64,000 nucleotides of DNA from positions 620,001-684,000 of the forward strand of contig JAGFMI010000015.1 in NCBI GenBank assembly GCA_021030905.1. The letters are read 5' to 3'. The position numbers and the translations under genes were made by a program. How positions within the stretch are numbered: position 1 is the first letter of the stretch; every line of letters begins with the position of its first letter. The stretch is from Pyrenula massariospora. Lineage: Eukaryota; Ascomycota; Eurotiomycetes; Pyrenulales; Pyrenulaceae. Shown piece after piece: positions 55,369-64,000 of this stretch. The notes under the pieces are model-generated. The model made no database searches. It was not told the origin of the DNA and was given only the letters and a program-made list of their open reading frames with translations.

Positions 55369-56088
55369 GGTTTCGTCTATGAGCTAGCTGAGGTAGGAGA
55401 ACTTTTCTATGTCCTAAGTTTTGCTGGTATATGGAGGAGAACTTTGAAGAAAAGTACTACCAACAATGGGCGGCGGGGTGAACTGAGACTTTAGGTGCTG
55501 CTCTCATAGCGCCGAGAAGGTGATTTCTAGGGCACTATTTCCTGAAGACAGTAAGGAATTCTGTAAAGTGAAGACATGATATTAATGATCTCTACGATCT
55601 CATGGTAAAGGGGGAATATTGCGTTGTGGTATTCTCCGAAATGTCAGGTAGCTTTTCAAGCAGCTGCCTCTCCGCGCGGGTAAGCTGCCCTGCAAGATTC
55701 TTAGTGCGAGAACAAGATGGCCCAAGCTCCTGCTCCCATTTTGCGCTGCTAGTACCCGTTCAATAGAGCCCGCACACGCCACATTATTAATACTAGTCTT
55801 TATAGAGCTTACTTCAGAGATTAGAACTTGTTCAATTGAAAAGGCTACTGAGTCCATGCATATCTTCCTTAGGATGGAACTCGTTCGTTACTTTATACGA
55901 GCATGCATGGCCTCCCCTGAGTTTAACATAAAACTTCCGGGGAGATTCTTCTCCTCAGATGCCAGTGAATCGAGAAGCAAAAGACGGTTTAAGTATCGCA
56001 GAAACCATAAGACGCCATAAATAAAGCATCAAGAAATTATATGCAATCCCATTAATGCTGTTATTCTTCTGTCGATAACCAATGTCGA
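55369..56088. other. Intergenic
   Basis: LNP1 promoter side and beyond. An 85-codon leftward frame (55857-55600) is not supported. Confidence 0.35.
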
Positions 56089-56462
56089 TCATACCCCTAA
56101 CTTGTAGCCAAAATTGTCCACAAAAAGCCCTCCATCCTCAGGGTCGCCTGTGACGGGACATTTCCCATTCGAGTTTGAGCTGTGATCACATGATGCTATA
56201 TTTCCGTCTTTGCTCCACGTCTGATACCCATAATAATGATTTGGCCTACAGTGGATCAGACCAAACCATACATATTTCCCATTGACGCCTTTGTTGCATT
56301 GGACCTACCAACGTTAGTATACCTCTAGATATATACAGGCGGGCAGAATCGGAGACGGTACTGACCTCACTACGTCGCATTTATTGGCGGAGCAAGCCGA
56401 CTTTCCTGACCCGTGAGAGTCGCAAGGACTTCCAATAGCCTTTCCGGGGACAGGTTTCCATG
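56089..56462 (-). CDS. Small cysteine-containing protein, 5' end unresolved
   Basis: Two leftward exons fit together: 56462-56362 (KAIGSPCDSHGSGKSACSANKCDVV) and 56304-56089 (VQCNKGVNGKYVWFGLIHC..., 71 codons plus stop), joined in phase 0 with a GTACCG donor and GGTAG acceptor, with a CTAAC branch site just before it. They carry six cysteines and Tyr/Gly-rich segments (PNHYYGYQTW), as in small secreted fungal proteins. The first exon is entered in phase 1 after a TAACAG acceptor. I could not place the upstream exon holding the start codon and presumed signal peptide; a hydrophobic stretch (SAVTLGLALLQTF) lies just upstream in another frame. It may be a gene with a cryptic first exon or a remnant. 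Confidence 0.45.
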
Positions 56463-57384
56463 CTGTTACTTAGAAGGTTTGGAGAAGAGCGAGCCCAAGA
56501 GTAACAGCTGAGAATTGTGGATAGATGGTAATATGTTGGTCTTGCACAAGAAGAAAAATCCTTTGATGCCAAGAAAACTTATGAGAATATTTTCAAGACG
56601 AAAACCTAGGTCTACTTACTCCCTGCCTACTCTTTGAAGAGGTTCATAAAAGGATGCAAGTCTCCCCTCACCGCAGCGATCTTTTTGTATGCGTATTTTG
56701 GTTGGAAGCAAGTCTGATGACCTTTTATGACGTGGAAATGAACAATCCCCCCTTGCGTCTCTTAACTCTCATACTGGGTTTCGACCATGACGAGAATTGC
56801 TTGACAGTGTCTTTCTATGGCGTCTTACTCTATCTTTGCCTGCTGGTGGAAAGCAGCTGCAAAAGCAGCTGAGCTTCCTTGAAATAGTCTCCTTGGAGTG
56901 CGTTGCTCTTAGAGATACTGATACATGATGGATGGGGGAATGTAAAGATAGGTTGTCGCTGGGTAAAGATCGCCAGGAACCAAGCTTCCGCTTCCCGACG
57001 GCCTCGTCCCACCGATCAATTTAAAAGTGGTCTGTGCACGAACCTACCACGCGTTATCAGACCCTGAATCGTGTCTTTCGTCGCAGAACTTTTTCTCGGG
57101 GGGCGGAAGACGCCGTGTTCCCAACGTCTTTAATTTCACCATAAACGATGATGATCGCATCCTTCTCTGTGTCAGTCTTTCCTTGAACTCGCCGAATTTT
57201 ACTTTTTGTCCTCTGCGATCCCACCCGCTTTGATTTGACCTTATCCCACTACTACGGAATCTGCGGAATTGCATACATCGTAGGACAAGGTCGACGTCCA
57301 TCTAGGGAACCAAGAATCACAAGATCAGTCTCGGGGAAAGAGAAGGACAATCAAAGCGCGCCTCCGGGCGCCAAAGCAGCAAAG
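56463..57384. other. Intergenic
   Basis: Upstream flank of the small cysteine protein and promoter of GOT1. No supported gene. Confidence 0.35.
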
Positions 57385-58093
57385 ATGCCGAGCATGTGGT
57401 TGACCGATATGCAGAGTGAGTGGAGGATCTTCTGATCCACGCTACTTAGCTCCCTCGTGCCCTCTACAATAATCGCTTTATTACATGTCCAGACTCAGGA
57501 CCAAAGCTAACGATATCCTCAATTCAGAGATTGGCGTCGCATTCTGCTCCGGGGGTAAGCAGTCGACCCCTTAACCGGGAACTTCCTCCGCTCATGAGCC
57601 CTACAGGCGGCCTCTTCCTTCTCGGCGGTATCTTCATGTTCTTCGACCGCGCAATGTACGAACCTCTCTTTTTTTTTCCCTATTCTCCTCATCCAATCCC
57701 ACTCCCACCCTCATGATTACTCGTTTCACCTCCACGACGCCCCCATCTCTCTGGCCCGTGCTCAACCTCCAAAAATGCAGGCTCTCAATGGGCAACATCC
57801 TCTTCCTCGTCGGCCTTCCCCTCCTCATCGGCGTCCAAAAGACCCTCTCCTTCTTCGCCCGCCGCCAGAAACTCAAAGGCACCGCCGCCTTCTCCGCCGG
57901 CATCATCCTCATTCTCCTCCGCTGGGCGCTGGTCGGCTTCGTCGTCGAATTATACGGCATATTTGTACTATTTGGGGACTTTATCGGGACGATGGCGAGC
58001 TTTGCGGGCAATGTGCCGGTCGTGGGCCCGTACATACAGATTGCGCTCGAGAAGATTTCGGGGGGGAGGAGGAATGCGGAGCTGCCGGTTTGA
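57385..58093 (+). CDS. GOT1: Golgi transport protein GOT1
   Basis: Model join(57385..57415, 57528..57554, 57607..57655, 57781..58093), 139 aa, matching the family's ~138 aa. Exons 2 and 3 are only 27 and 49 nt, and all phases agree (1, 1, 2). The N-terminus contains MWLTDMQKIGVAFCSGG, then GGLFLLGGIFMFFDRAM, LSMGNILFLVGLPLLIGVQKT, AGIILILLRWALVGFVVE and FGDFIGTMASFAGNVPVVGP: four membrane segments in the expected order. A second ATG at 57394 gives the yeast-like start MWLT. GOT1 is a tetraspan protein of ER-Golgi vesicles with a role in ER-to-Golgi traffic. Confidence 0.93.
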
Positions 58094-59249
58094 TGAGTTG
58101 TAAAAGATCAGGTCTGTTCGCCTGTGCAATTTTTCCAAGACATGGGGTCACAATTAAATACCATTCTGAAACTGCTCGCCATTTACTTGCCTTTTCTCTA
58201 TTTCCTTCAGGCGTTAAGCATAACGCTTCAAGTCCTGAAAACAAACGTCTCCACCCTCCGTTCTGAAGATATCAGCCCTATGCCCCCGTTCCCCATCACA
58301 CCACCCCCTCTCCCTTCCCAGAGCTTACTCGCTACACTACATTCCCAACGCTCCGTATCTAGATATATGTGTATATTCTTTCTATCTCCCTACCGCTCCA
58401 CCCCACCGCTTCAGAAAACCAAACCAATCCAATCCAATCCACGTGTGTGCGTAATCGCACGTCTCACGTCTCACTTCTTATTTCTGCGTTGCGTTGGACC
58501 GCGGCGACGTGTCATGTCGTATTGGGCTGATTGAAGGGGAGAGCAAGCGGAGTGGTGGTGGCGGGATGTGTGGAGTAGGGGATGGATAGGTGAGAGATGT
58601 TCGTTTGTGGTTTTGTTTCATGGTGCTATGATAGGTCGGGAAGGGAGGTAAAGAGGGATGAGGCGGTGTGCTTTTGAGCAAGGTTGTATTGAACTGAGCT
58701 GAGCTGACGGGGTGGAGTGGGATGTGAGGTGAGGTATTTGAGGAAAGGGAGGCGTAGTGGGGAGCGGCTATATGGGGATCTAGACGCTAGGGAGATGGAG
58801 GAGGGAGGTGAGCTGGGAATGGTAGTGATAGGGAGGCTACCTGCGTGGGGAGTTTTGGGAGCTCCACGGACGTACCAAAGTGCAGTCGGTCTGTAATTCT
58901 AAGGGAATGAGACCATGCCGTTTTGATTTGGGATGGAATTGGCTTGGATGGAAGTGAAAATTTTGAATCTCATCTGATCTGATCCGCCTTCTCGCTAGCT
59001 CTGTTGCTTCGGGGATATCAAACAAAGTCTTGCATACCCAGCAAGTAGGCAGCTTTTACATTTCGGTGGTAGAGAGTGACAAAACACCAGTGCTTCAGCG
59101 ATTATCGCAGGTTATGATCCACAGTTTCAACGACCCCGTCAGTGTACAAAGACAAAATGAATGAAATGAAAACTCCTCAACCAAGCTGGCCCATTGAACC
59201 GTCCATCCATCTCATTCCTTCCATCTTCTCAAGACTAGCCATACACTTC
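58094..59249. other. Intergenic
   Basis: 3' flanks of GOT1 and of the leftward repeat-bearing secreted gene. C/T-rich and G-rich stretches (58260-58470 and 58540-58860) but no gene. Confidence 0.4.
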
Positions 59250-60956
59250 TCAGTGACCCGTCGTAAAACTGGTAGCCATCGTCGTCTCCACCGCGGAGCA
59301 TGCCCCTGACCCCGGCGGGCACGTCAACGACGCAGTCGGCGCATTAGAGGGCGGGATAATGTCTGTGGTGGATTGGATAGAATAGCAGCCATACAGATTG
59401 CAGGTCGTGCTCCCGGGCGGCGAGTCGGGCGCCGAGGTGTAGTACGGGATGACTTCCGTGTGGCAGCCGTCTGTGTCGCAGAACGTGCGGGTTGGCCAGG
59501 CCGACGGCAGATCATATCGAGCAGTCATCTGAACCTCTCGCGCATGCACGGGGGAAGGTCCGCCGGGGTCTTGGATGGAATCGTCGCGCTTTAGGTCAGA
59601 ATGGGGTTCTGGTGGTGATTCTGCCTCGGGCAGGTCTGCACTGGTGGGTGGGGTGGTCGAGTTTGAGGATGGCGCCGGGTCGACGACCTTTCCGAACGAA
59701 CAGGACTTTTGATCTGGGAAGAGGCACGGTTTCATCGGTGGTTTTGGCTGTCCCAAGCCACCTGGGGGTGGTTTGACCTGACCGGTGTCCATATTCCGGC
59801 ATTCGCAGAGGACCTCGCAGGCCGCGTCTGACTGAGTCCATCCCAAATTTCCGCGTGAATCACAATAATAACTTCTTGGGAATCTCGGGCATGTGTACTG
59901 GGAGTGTTCTCCAGCGCAAATTAGGGCCCAGTGATGTCGTTTGAGTATCATGTCAAAGGGTAACCGTGTAGCTTGACCATGAGGCGCCCTAGGGTCTTGA
60001 ATTGATTCTTCTGAGATGGCGACCTTCTTTCCAAACGAACATGACTTGTCATTCGGGCCGAGACATGGTATAATCGGTGGCGCTGGCTTTCCTAGGCTAC
60101 CTGGGTTTGTTTTGATCTCGCCGGTGTGCATATTCCAGCAATCACAGTAGGTTTCGCAGTCATCGTCAGACTGAGTCCATCTCATGGCACCGCGAGCGTC
60201 ACAATAATACCTCCTTGGGGCCACCGGACATTTATGTTGGAAATCTTCACTCATACAGATCATAGCCCAGGGATGTCGTTTAAGCTTCATGTTAGAGGTT
60301 GAACGTGAATTCAGGCCAACAGGCACACCACGATCTTGGATAGATTCTTCCCGACCCACACTGAAGGCAGCATCCAAAGAACGTGCGTTGGTAGGAGGCC
60401 AGCCAGGGTCTTGGATTGATTCTCCTCGTTCCACATTAATGACAGCATTCAAAGACCGTGCATTTGTAGGCGGCCAGCCGGGGTCTTGGATCATCTCATC
60501 CCGCTCCACGTTCAAGGAAGCATCCAAAGAACGCGCGTTGGTGGGAGGCCAGCCAGGATCTTGGATTGATTCTTCCCGCTCGAAGAGTTCGGGGACATCT
60601 AAAGAACGCGCATACGTATCCACGCCACCAGGATAGGTCGGGTCCTGGATTGACTCTTCCCGCTCCACGTTGTAAACGGGAACAGTCTCGTCTCGCCTCG
60701 TAGCAAGGTAACCGCTAGGAGTGATAGTGGTCAATTCTCCAGAGTGATCAGGATCGTTGCACACGACAACAACACCAGGACTACCTCCAACTTGGTGGTG
60801 GCAGCTTGTTGGTTTCAGGTGTGAAGTTGTCTCGGTCAGGCTTGTGGTGAGGTTTTGGTGATAAGAAGTAATAGCGGTGTTGGCTTCATTCGGTCGACCG
60901 ACGGTACCGAAAATGAGAGACGTGGCCACGAAGGCAAAAAGAAAGAAGAGGTTCAT
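59250..60956 (-). CDS. Secreted repeat precursor with two 8-Cys modules
   Basis: Single exon, 568 aa, ATG at 60956. Residues 1-20 are a signal peptide (FFLFAFVATSLIFG). Residues 98-225 hold repeats: three exact-length 25-residue units (126-150, 151-175, 176-200) built as ER-x-ESIQDPGWPPTNARSL, flanked by a longer first copy and a degraded last one. The (S/M)IQD motif occurs seven times in all (102, 130, 155, 180, 205, 318, 460). Two Cys modules, about 228-310 and 341-423, have the same spacing C-x8-C-x8-C-x14-C-x3-C-x-C-x24-C-x7-C and both start H-x-WAxIC right after LKR. A third LKR precedes the last SIQDPGG (457). The tail is Ser/Thr/Pro-rich with further cysteines. The layout suggests Kex2-type processing into peptides and Cys domains. 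No named family recognised. Confidence 0.88.
   Translation of the reverse strand: MNLFFLFAFVATSLIFGTVGRPNEANTAITSYHQNLTTSLTETTSHLKPTSCHHQVGGSPGVVVVCNDPDHSGELTTITPSGYLATRRDETVPVYNVEREESIQDPTYPGGVDTYARSLDVPELFEREESIQDPGWPPTNARSLDASLNVERDEMIQDPGWPPTNARSLNAVINVERGESIQDPGWPPTNARSLDAAFSVGREESIQDRGVPVGLNSRSTSNMKLKRHPWAMICMSEDFQHKCPVAPRRYYCDARGAMRWTQSDDDCETYCDCWNMHTGEIKTNPGSLGKPAPPIIPCLGPNDKSCSFGKKVAISEESIQDPRAPHGQATRLPFDMILKRHHWALICAGEHSQYTCPRFPRSYYCDSRGNLGWTQSDAACEVLCECRNMDTGQVKPPPGGLGQPKPPMKPCLFPDQKSCSFGKVVDPAPSSNSTTPPTSADLPEAESPPEPHSDLKRDDSIQDPGGPSPVHAREVQMTARYDLPSAWPTRTFCDTDGCHTEVIPYYTSAPDSPPGSTTCNLYGCYSIQSTTDIIPPSNAPTASLTCPPGSGACSAVETTMATSFTTGH
60357..60665 (-). repeat. 75-bp tandem repeats within the secreted precursor
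   Basis: On the + strand the unit shows as GGCCAGCC(A/G)GG(G/A)TCTTGGAT repeated, encoding SIQDPGWPPTNARSL. Three 25-codon copies are near-identical, with a diverged copy on each side. The conserved core and variable spacer (ASLNV, AVINV, AAFSV) show selection or recent expansion on the core. Confidence 0.85.
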
Positions 60957-61843
60957 CTTGTCTGTTGCTAAAGATCGAGATTAAGAGTCGATCAATTGGA
61001 AAAGCCAGTGAATAGTTAAGAGAACGAGTTGGGAGAGAAGTGTTGGTGTGGAAGTTGGTATGGGGAGGAGTCGGAGGGAGGAAGATTATAAAAGCAGTGT
61101 CAGGAAGGACTTGAGAAAACCTAAACATGATCATGAGCCGCTTACCGTTGCCTGGAGCGAGCCGAAGCGAAAGACATTCGACGTCATTTGAGTCAGTTTT
61201 GTCTGCAGGGGTTGCTGTTTTGGGACTCGATTTGGGAGGAGGGAAGGAGCTGCTCTCCAAAAATTGGTCTGCTCAAGCCGGGCAAGTGCTGTGCCTGGGA
61301 GTATGATGTCCAAGGTCGTTCCTTCCTTGCTCTTCCCAAGGTCACATGCCTTTTCTCAGTTGCCAGCTCGCCCATGAATCGTCCCTCGATGAACCTGGCA
61401 AGCCTGGACTATCATTCAGAGTAGGTCGCCAGAAGCTCTTCACGCGGCTTCATCTCGCTTCAGAGAGTCAACTCCACGCTACCATAGAGCCCAACTAAGG
61501 TACGCACATGCCAGTATCAGCTTCGACGACGCAGGGATCTGTGCCAATTACGACACAGTGACTGATGAAGTGCGATTAGAGAGTTGCATCCAACCTGAAG
61601 ATTCAAGCTGCTAGCCAACGGTTCCTCGTGTCGGAGCTCACATTTGGCCGCTAGGGTGTGGTCCTGAAAAGGAGGTTAGATCTTCTCTTAATAGCCCGGC
61701 TACCGAGCTTGACGACAGGAGACATACTTTAAAGAAGACTTTACCTCGTACCCGAACGTGTTATCCCAAACTATCTTAGCTGCTTGCACCCATAACACTG
61801 CTTCCCTCTTCCCACATACCTAGGTAGTTCTTACTCTTCCCCA
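60957..61843. other. Intergenic
   Basis: Promoter of the secreted precursor and 3' flank of the monooxygenase, both leftward. No supported gene. Confidence 0.4.
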
Positions 61844-63895
61844 TCAATAGCTAAATGGTCTCTTCCCATATTCCTCTGTGTCCTCAGGAAACGGATGACT
61901 GGGTACGTCGGTGAACTCGGGCTCGAGATAATAAGCCAAGTCGCCTCCTTCCATCTGCAACGAGCTCCACCCATTGCCCAGCCAGCCCAGTCGGTTGACT
62001 TCTCCTTTCTTTCCCAACCCATCCTCCTCCCCCGCGTATTCAAACTCATAATCCTCCCACCGCGGACTTCTGAAAGCCTCGATGGCATGCATCGTGCTCC
62101 CTGGCCATAGTCCCGTGATCCGTCCTGATCTGCTGCGGTACCAGCTCGAGCAGTTATCAGCGTAGACAGTCTTGGCAAAATATTTGTCGGCATATTCCTG
62201 GAAGTCACGTACTCGCCGCGGCTTGATGGTCATAGATCTGATGTGCTCCTTCTGGATCTTACGAATAGCCCGGATGACGTAGTCGCCTGCAGACTCGATC
62301 ATCATTGTTAGACTGCCGCTGCCGATGGCGGAGTTGGGGCCGAGCATCATGAAGAAGTTTGGGAAAGGGTCGACGGTGACGGACATGTATGATGCTGGGT
62401 CGGGCGTGAAGCGGTCGGCCATGGATTTTCCGTCAAGGCCGATAACGGGGAAAGGCGGTGGGGCAGAGGTGTGGAATCCAGTCGCGCAGACGAGGACGTC
62501 GAAGGCGACTTTTCTGCCGTTTTGGAGTTCGAGGCCGTCAGGAAGGACACGTGCGATAGGGTCTTTGATGAAGTCGACATTGTCTTCGCAGAGAGCTTCG
62601 AGGTAGCCTGGACCCGGGGTTAGGCGCCGACAGCCGACAGCGAAGCCTGGGAGGAGCGAGTCTGCGATTTCTGGTTTCTTGGACAGCCTTTTGCGCATGC
62701 CTTCAACAAAAGAGTCGTGGAAGGTCTTTTGGAGGTCCGAGCCGGCTTGAGTGTAGCCATGGATGGAGTTACCGTCAGCTTCGATGAGCTTGCGGAACTT
62801 TTGGTACTGGACTGGGTCGGCCATGTATTTTGCATAATCTTCAGTAGTGACTATAAGAATTAGATATTTGAACATCGAATGCAGCCATACCAATCAACTT
62901 ACACTCCTTGTGGTCGAGCTTGAGCAACTCCATAGCATGATCTCCAAATGGTGGGCTGATCCAGGTCTTGCTTCGAACAAAACAACTCATCTGCACACCC
63001 GGCAGTTTCTGCAGCTGAGGAATGATCTGGATCGCGCTACTGCCACCTCCAATAATACCTATCCTCTTTTCAGAGAAGTCGAAATCCTCATCCCACATGG
63101 CCGAATGAAGGACTTTGCCTTTGAAGGACGATAGTCCATCAAGATCCGGCCACTTTGGTGAATTCAAGCCGCCGCGTGCGGATATGAGGAAATCTGATTC
63201 ATCTTCTATAATTTCGCCGTTTGCGAGATTCTCGACCGAAACGCGCCATTTCGCTCTGCTCTGATCCCAGCCGCATGATTTTACTTCATGACGGAATTTC
63301 ATGTACCGTTTAGTCGAGTATTTCTCGGCGATCCCATTCAGATATGCACGGATTTCAGCCGACGGTGCGTAGAAGCTGCTCCAGTGCGGATTTGGATCAA
63401 AGCTGTATTGATATGAATGGGCTAATAAGGTTTTCAATTAATGTCGCAACACTTGCGCTGGAAAACAAACCTGGGATATCACAAGCACTACAAAATGGTC
63501 AATATCTGTGCAAGACAGAGCCAGCAGGAAGGTAAGACTGACCATCCCGGATATCTGTTCTCCCACCACGTGCCACCTACGTCTTCGTTCTTCTCGTATA
63601 TCTGAAGGTCAACATTTTGAAGCCGTTCGGGTATACGGATGCCGTAGTAGATGCCAGAATACCCTGCCCCGATGACTATGACTTTCAACTTCCGGAAGTT
63701 TTCCAGAGGAGTGTCTTTCGGCACGTATGGATGGCGAAAAGTTGAAGGATGGTCCAGATCGAGTATTCCATTCGCAATGCCATTCGTAAACCCGTCTGTA
63801 GCGTCATTAGTAGAGCTATTGTGGTCGCTCTTTAACCTCTTCAAAGGAGGATAGTTGGCATCCGTAGGCTCTTCGACGGGTAACGGCCCTGCCAT
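61844..63895 (-). CDS. Baeyer-Villiger-type flavin monooxygenase
   Basis: Model complement(join(61844..62850, 62903..63421, 63471..63487, 63543..63895)), 631 aa. Exon 2 is a 17-nt microexon that restores the family-typical YPGCACDIPAHSYQYSF; all phases agree (2, 1, 1). Motifs: FAD Rossmann VIVIGAGYSG (76-81), GGTWWENRYPG, the BVMO fingerprint F-x-G-x3-H-x3-W (FKGKVLHSAMW, 223-233), the NADPH-binding GIIGGGSSAIQ (248-253), and a C-terminal DVLVCATGFHTS. The enzyme would use FAD, NADPH and O2 to oxidise a ketone to an ester or lactone, or carry out a related oxidation. There is no signal peptide. The next gene downstream, same strand, is the secreted repeat precursor. The substrate cannot be read from sequence. 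Confidence 0.92.
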
Positions 63896-64000
63896 AGTTT
63901 AGAGAAGACGGCGGTAGCGAGTTTGTCGTCTAAGGACGTAGGTTTCGACTCACCTTTTATCTACGATGGGAGAATTGACGGGACCAGAAACCCGCCGCCA

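Noticed and set aside
55600-55857. 85-codon leftward ATG frame
   Set aside because: No recognisable family and no partner exons; kept as intergenic.

Overview
This is a stretch of nuclear DNA from a filamentous ascomycete (Pezizomycotina; a Leotiomycetes-like fungus is my guess, not shown). The signs are short introns of about 50-60 nt with GT..AG ends and CTAAC/CTGAC-like branch sites, a HET-domain gene, fungal-type septin, Tim44, GOT1, Lunapark and CK2-beta genes, and many small secreted proteins. Gene models below were assembled by hand from reading frames and splice phases; every listed multi-exon model keeps frame unless stated.

Layout. 1-16 kb is gene-poor and accessory. It holds two related secreted proteins (327-1232 and a frame-broken copy at 3177-4078), a small two-TM protein between them, a GNAT acetyltransferase interrupted by a stop, an F-box-like protein and a large multi-TM protein, followed by a 5.6 kb gene desert. 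16-26 kb holds two secreted proteins (211 and 285 aa), a 271-aa membrane protein, a poorly resolved membrane ORF and a HET-domain protein. 26-31 kb is core: CK2 beta subunit with an 832-nt first intron, then TIM44. 31-39 kb is again sparse: a small Zn2Cys6 regulator, a damaged HExxH metallopeptidase, hairpins and an orphan exon-like fragment. 39-58 kb is a conserved housekeeping block: guanylate kinase, septin, mitochondrial bL32, Ski8-like WD40, SCYL2-like pseudokinase, branched-chain aminotransferase, a 1045-aa repeat-rich protein, Lunapark and GOT1. 58-64 kb carries an unusual secreted repeat protein and a Baeyer-Villiger-type flavin monooxygenase.

The most interesting locus is 59250-60956: a secreted 568-aa precursor-like protein with seven (S/M)IQD motifs, three exact 25-residue tandem repeats, two cysteine modules with identical 8-Cys spacing, and three Lys-Arg sites placed exactly at module boundaries. 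I know no named family for it. It looks like a Kex2-processed polyprotein lying downstream of, and on the same strand as, an oxidative enzyme. Whether the two work together is inference only.
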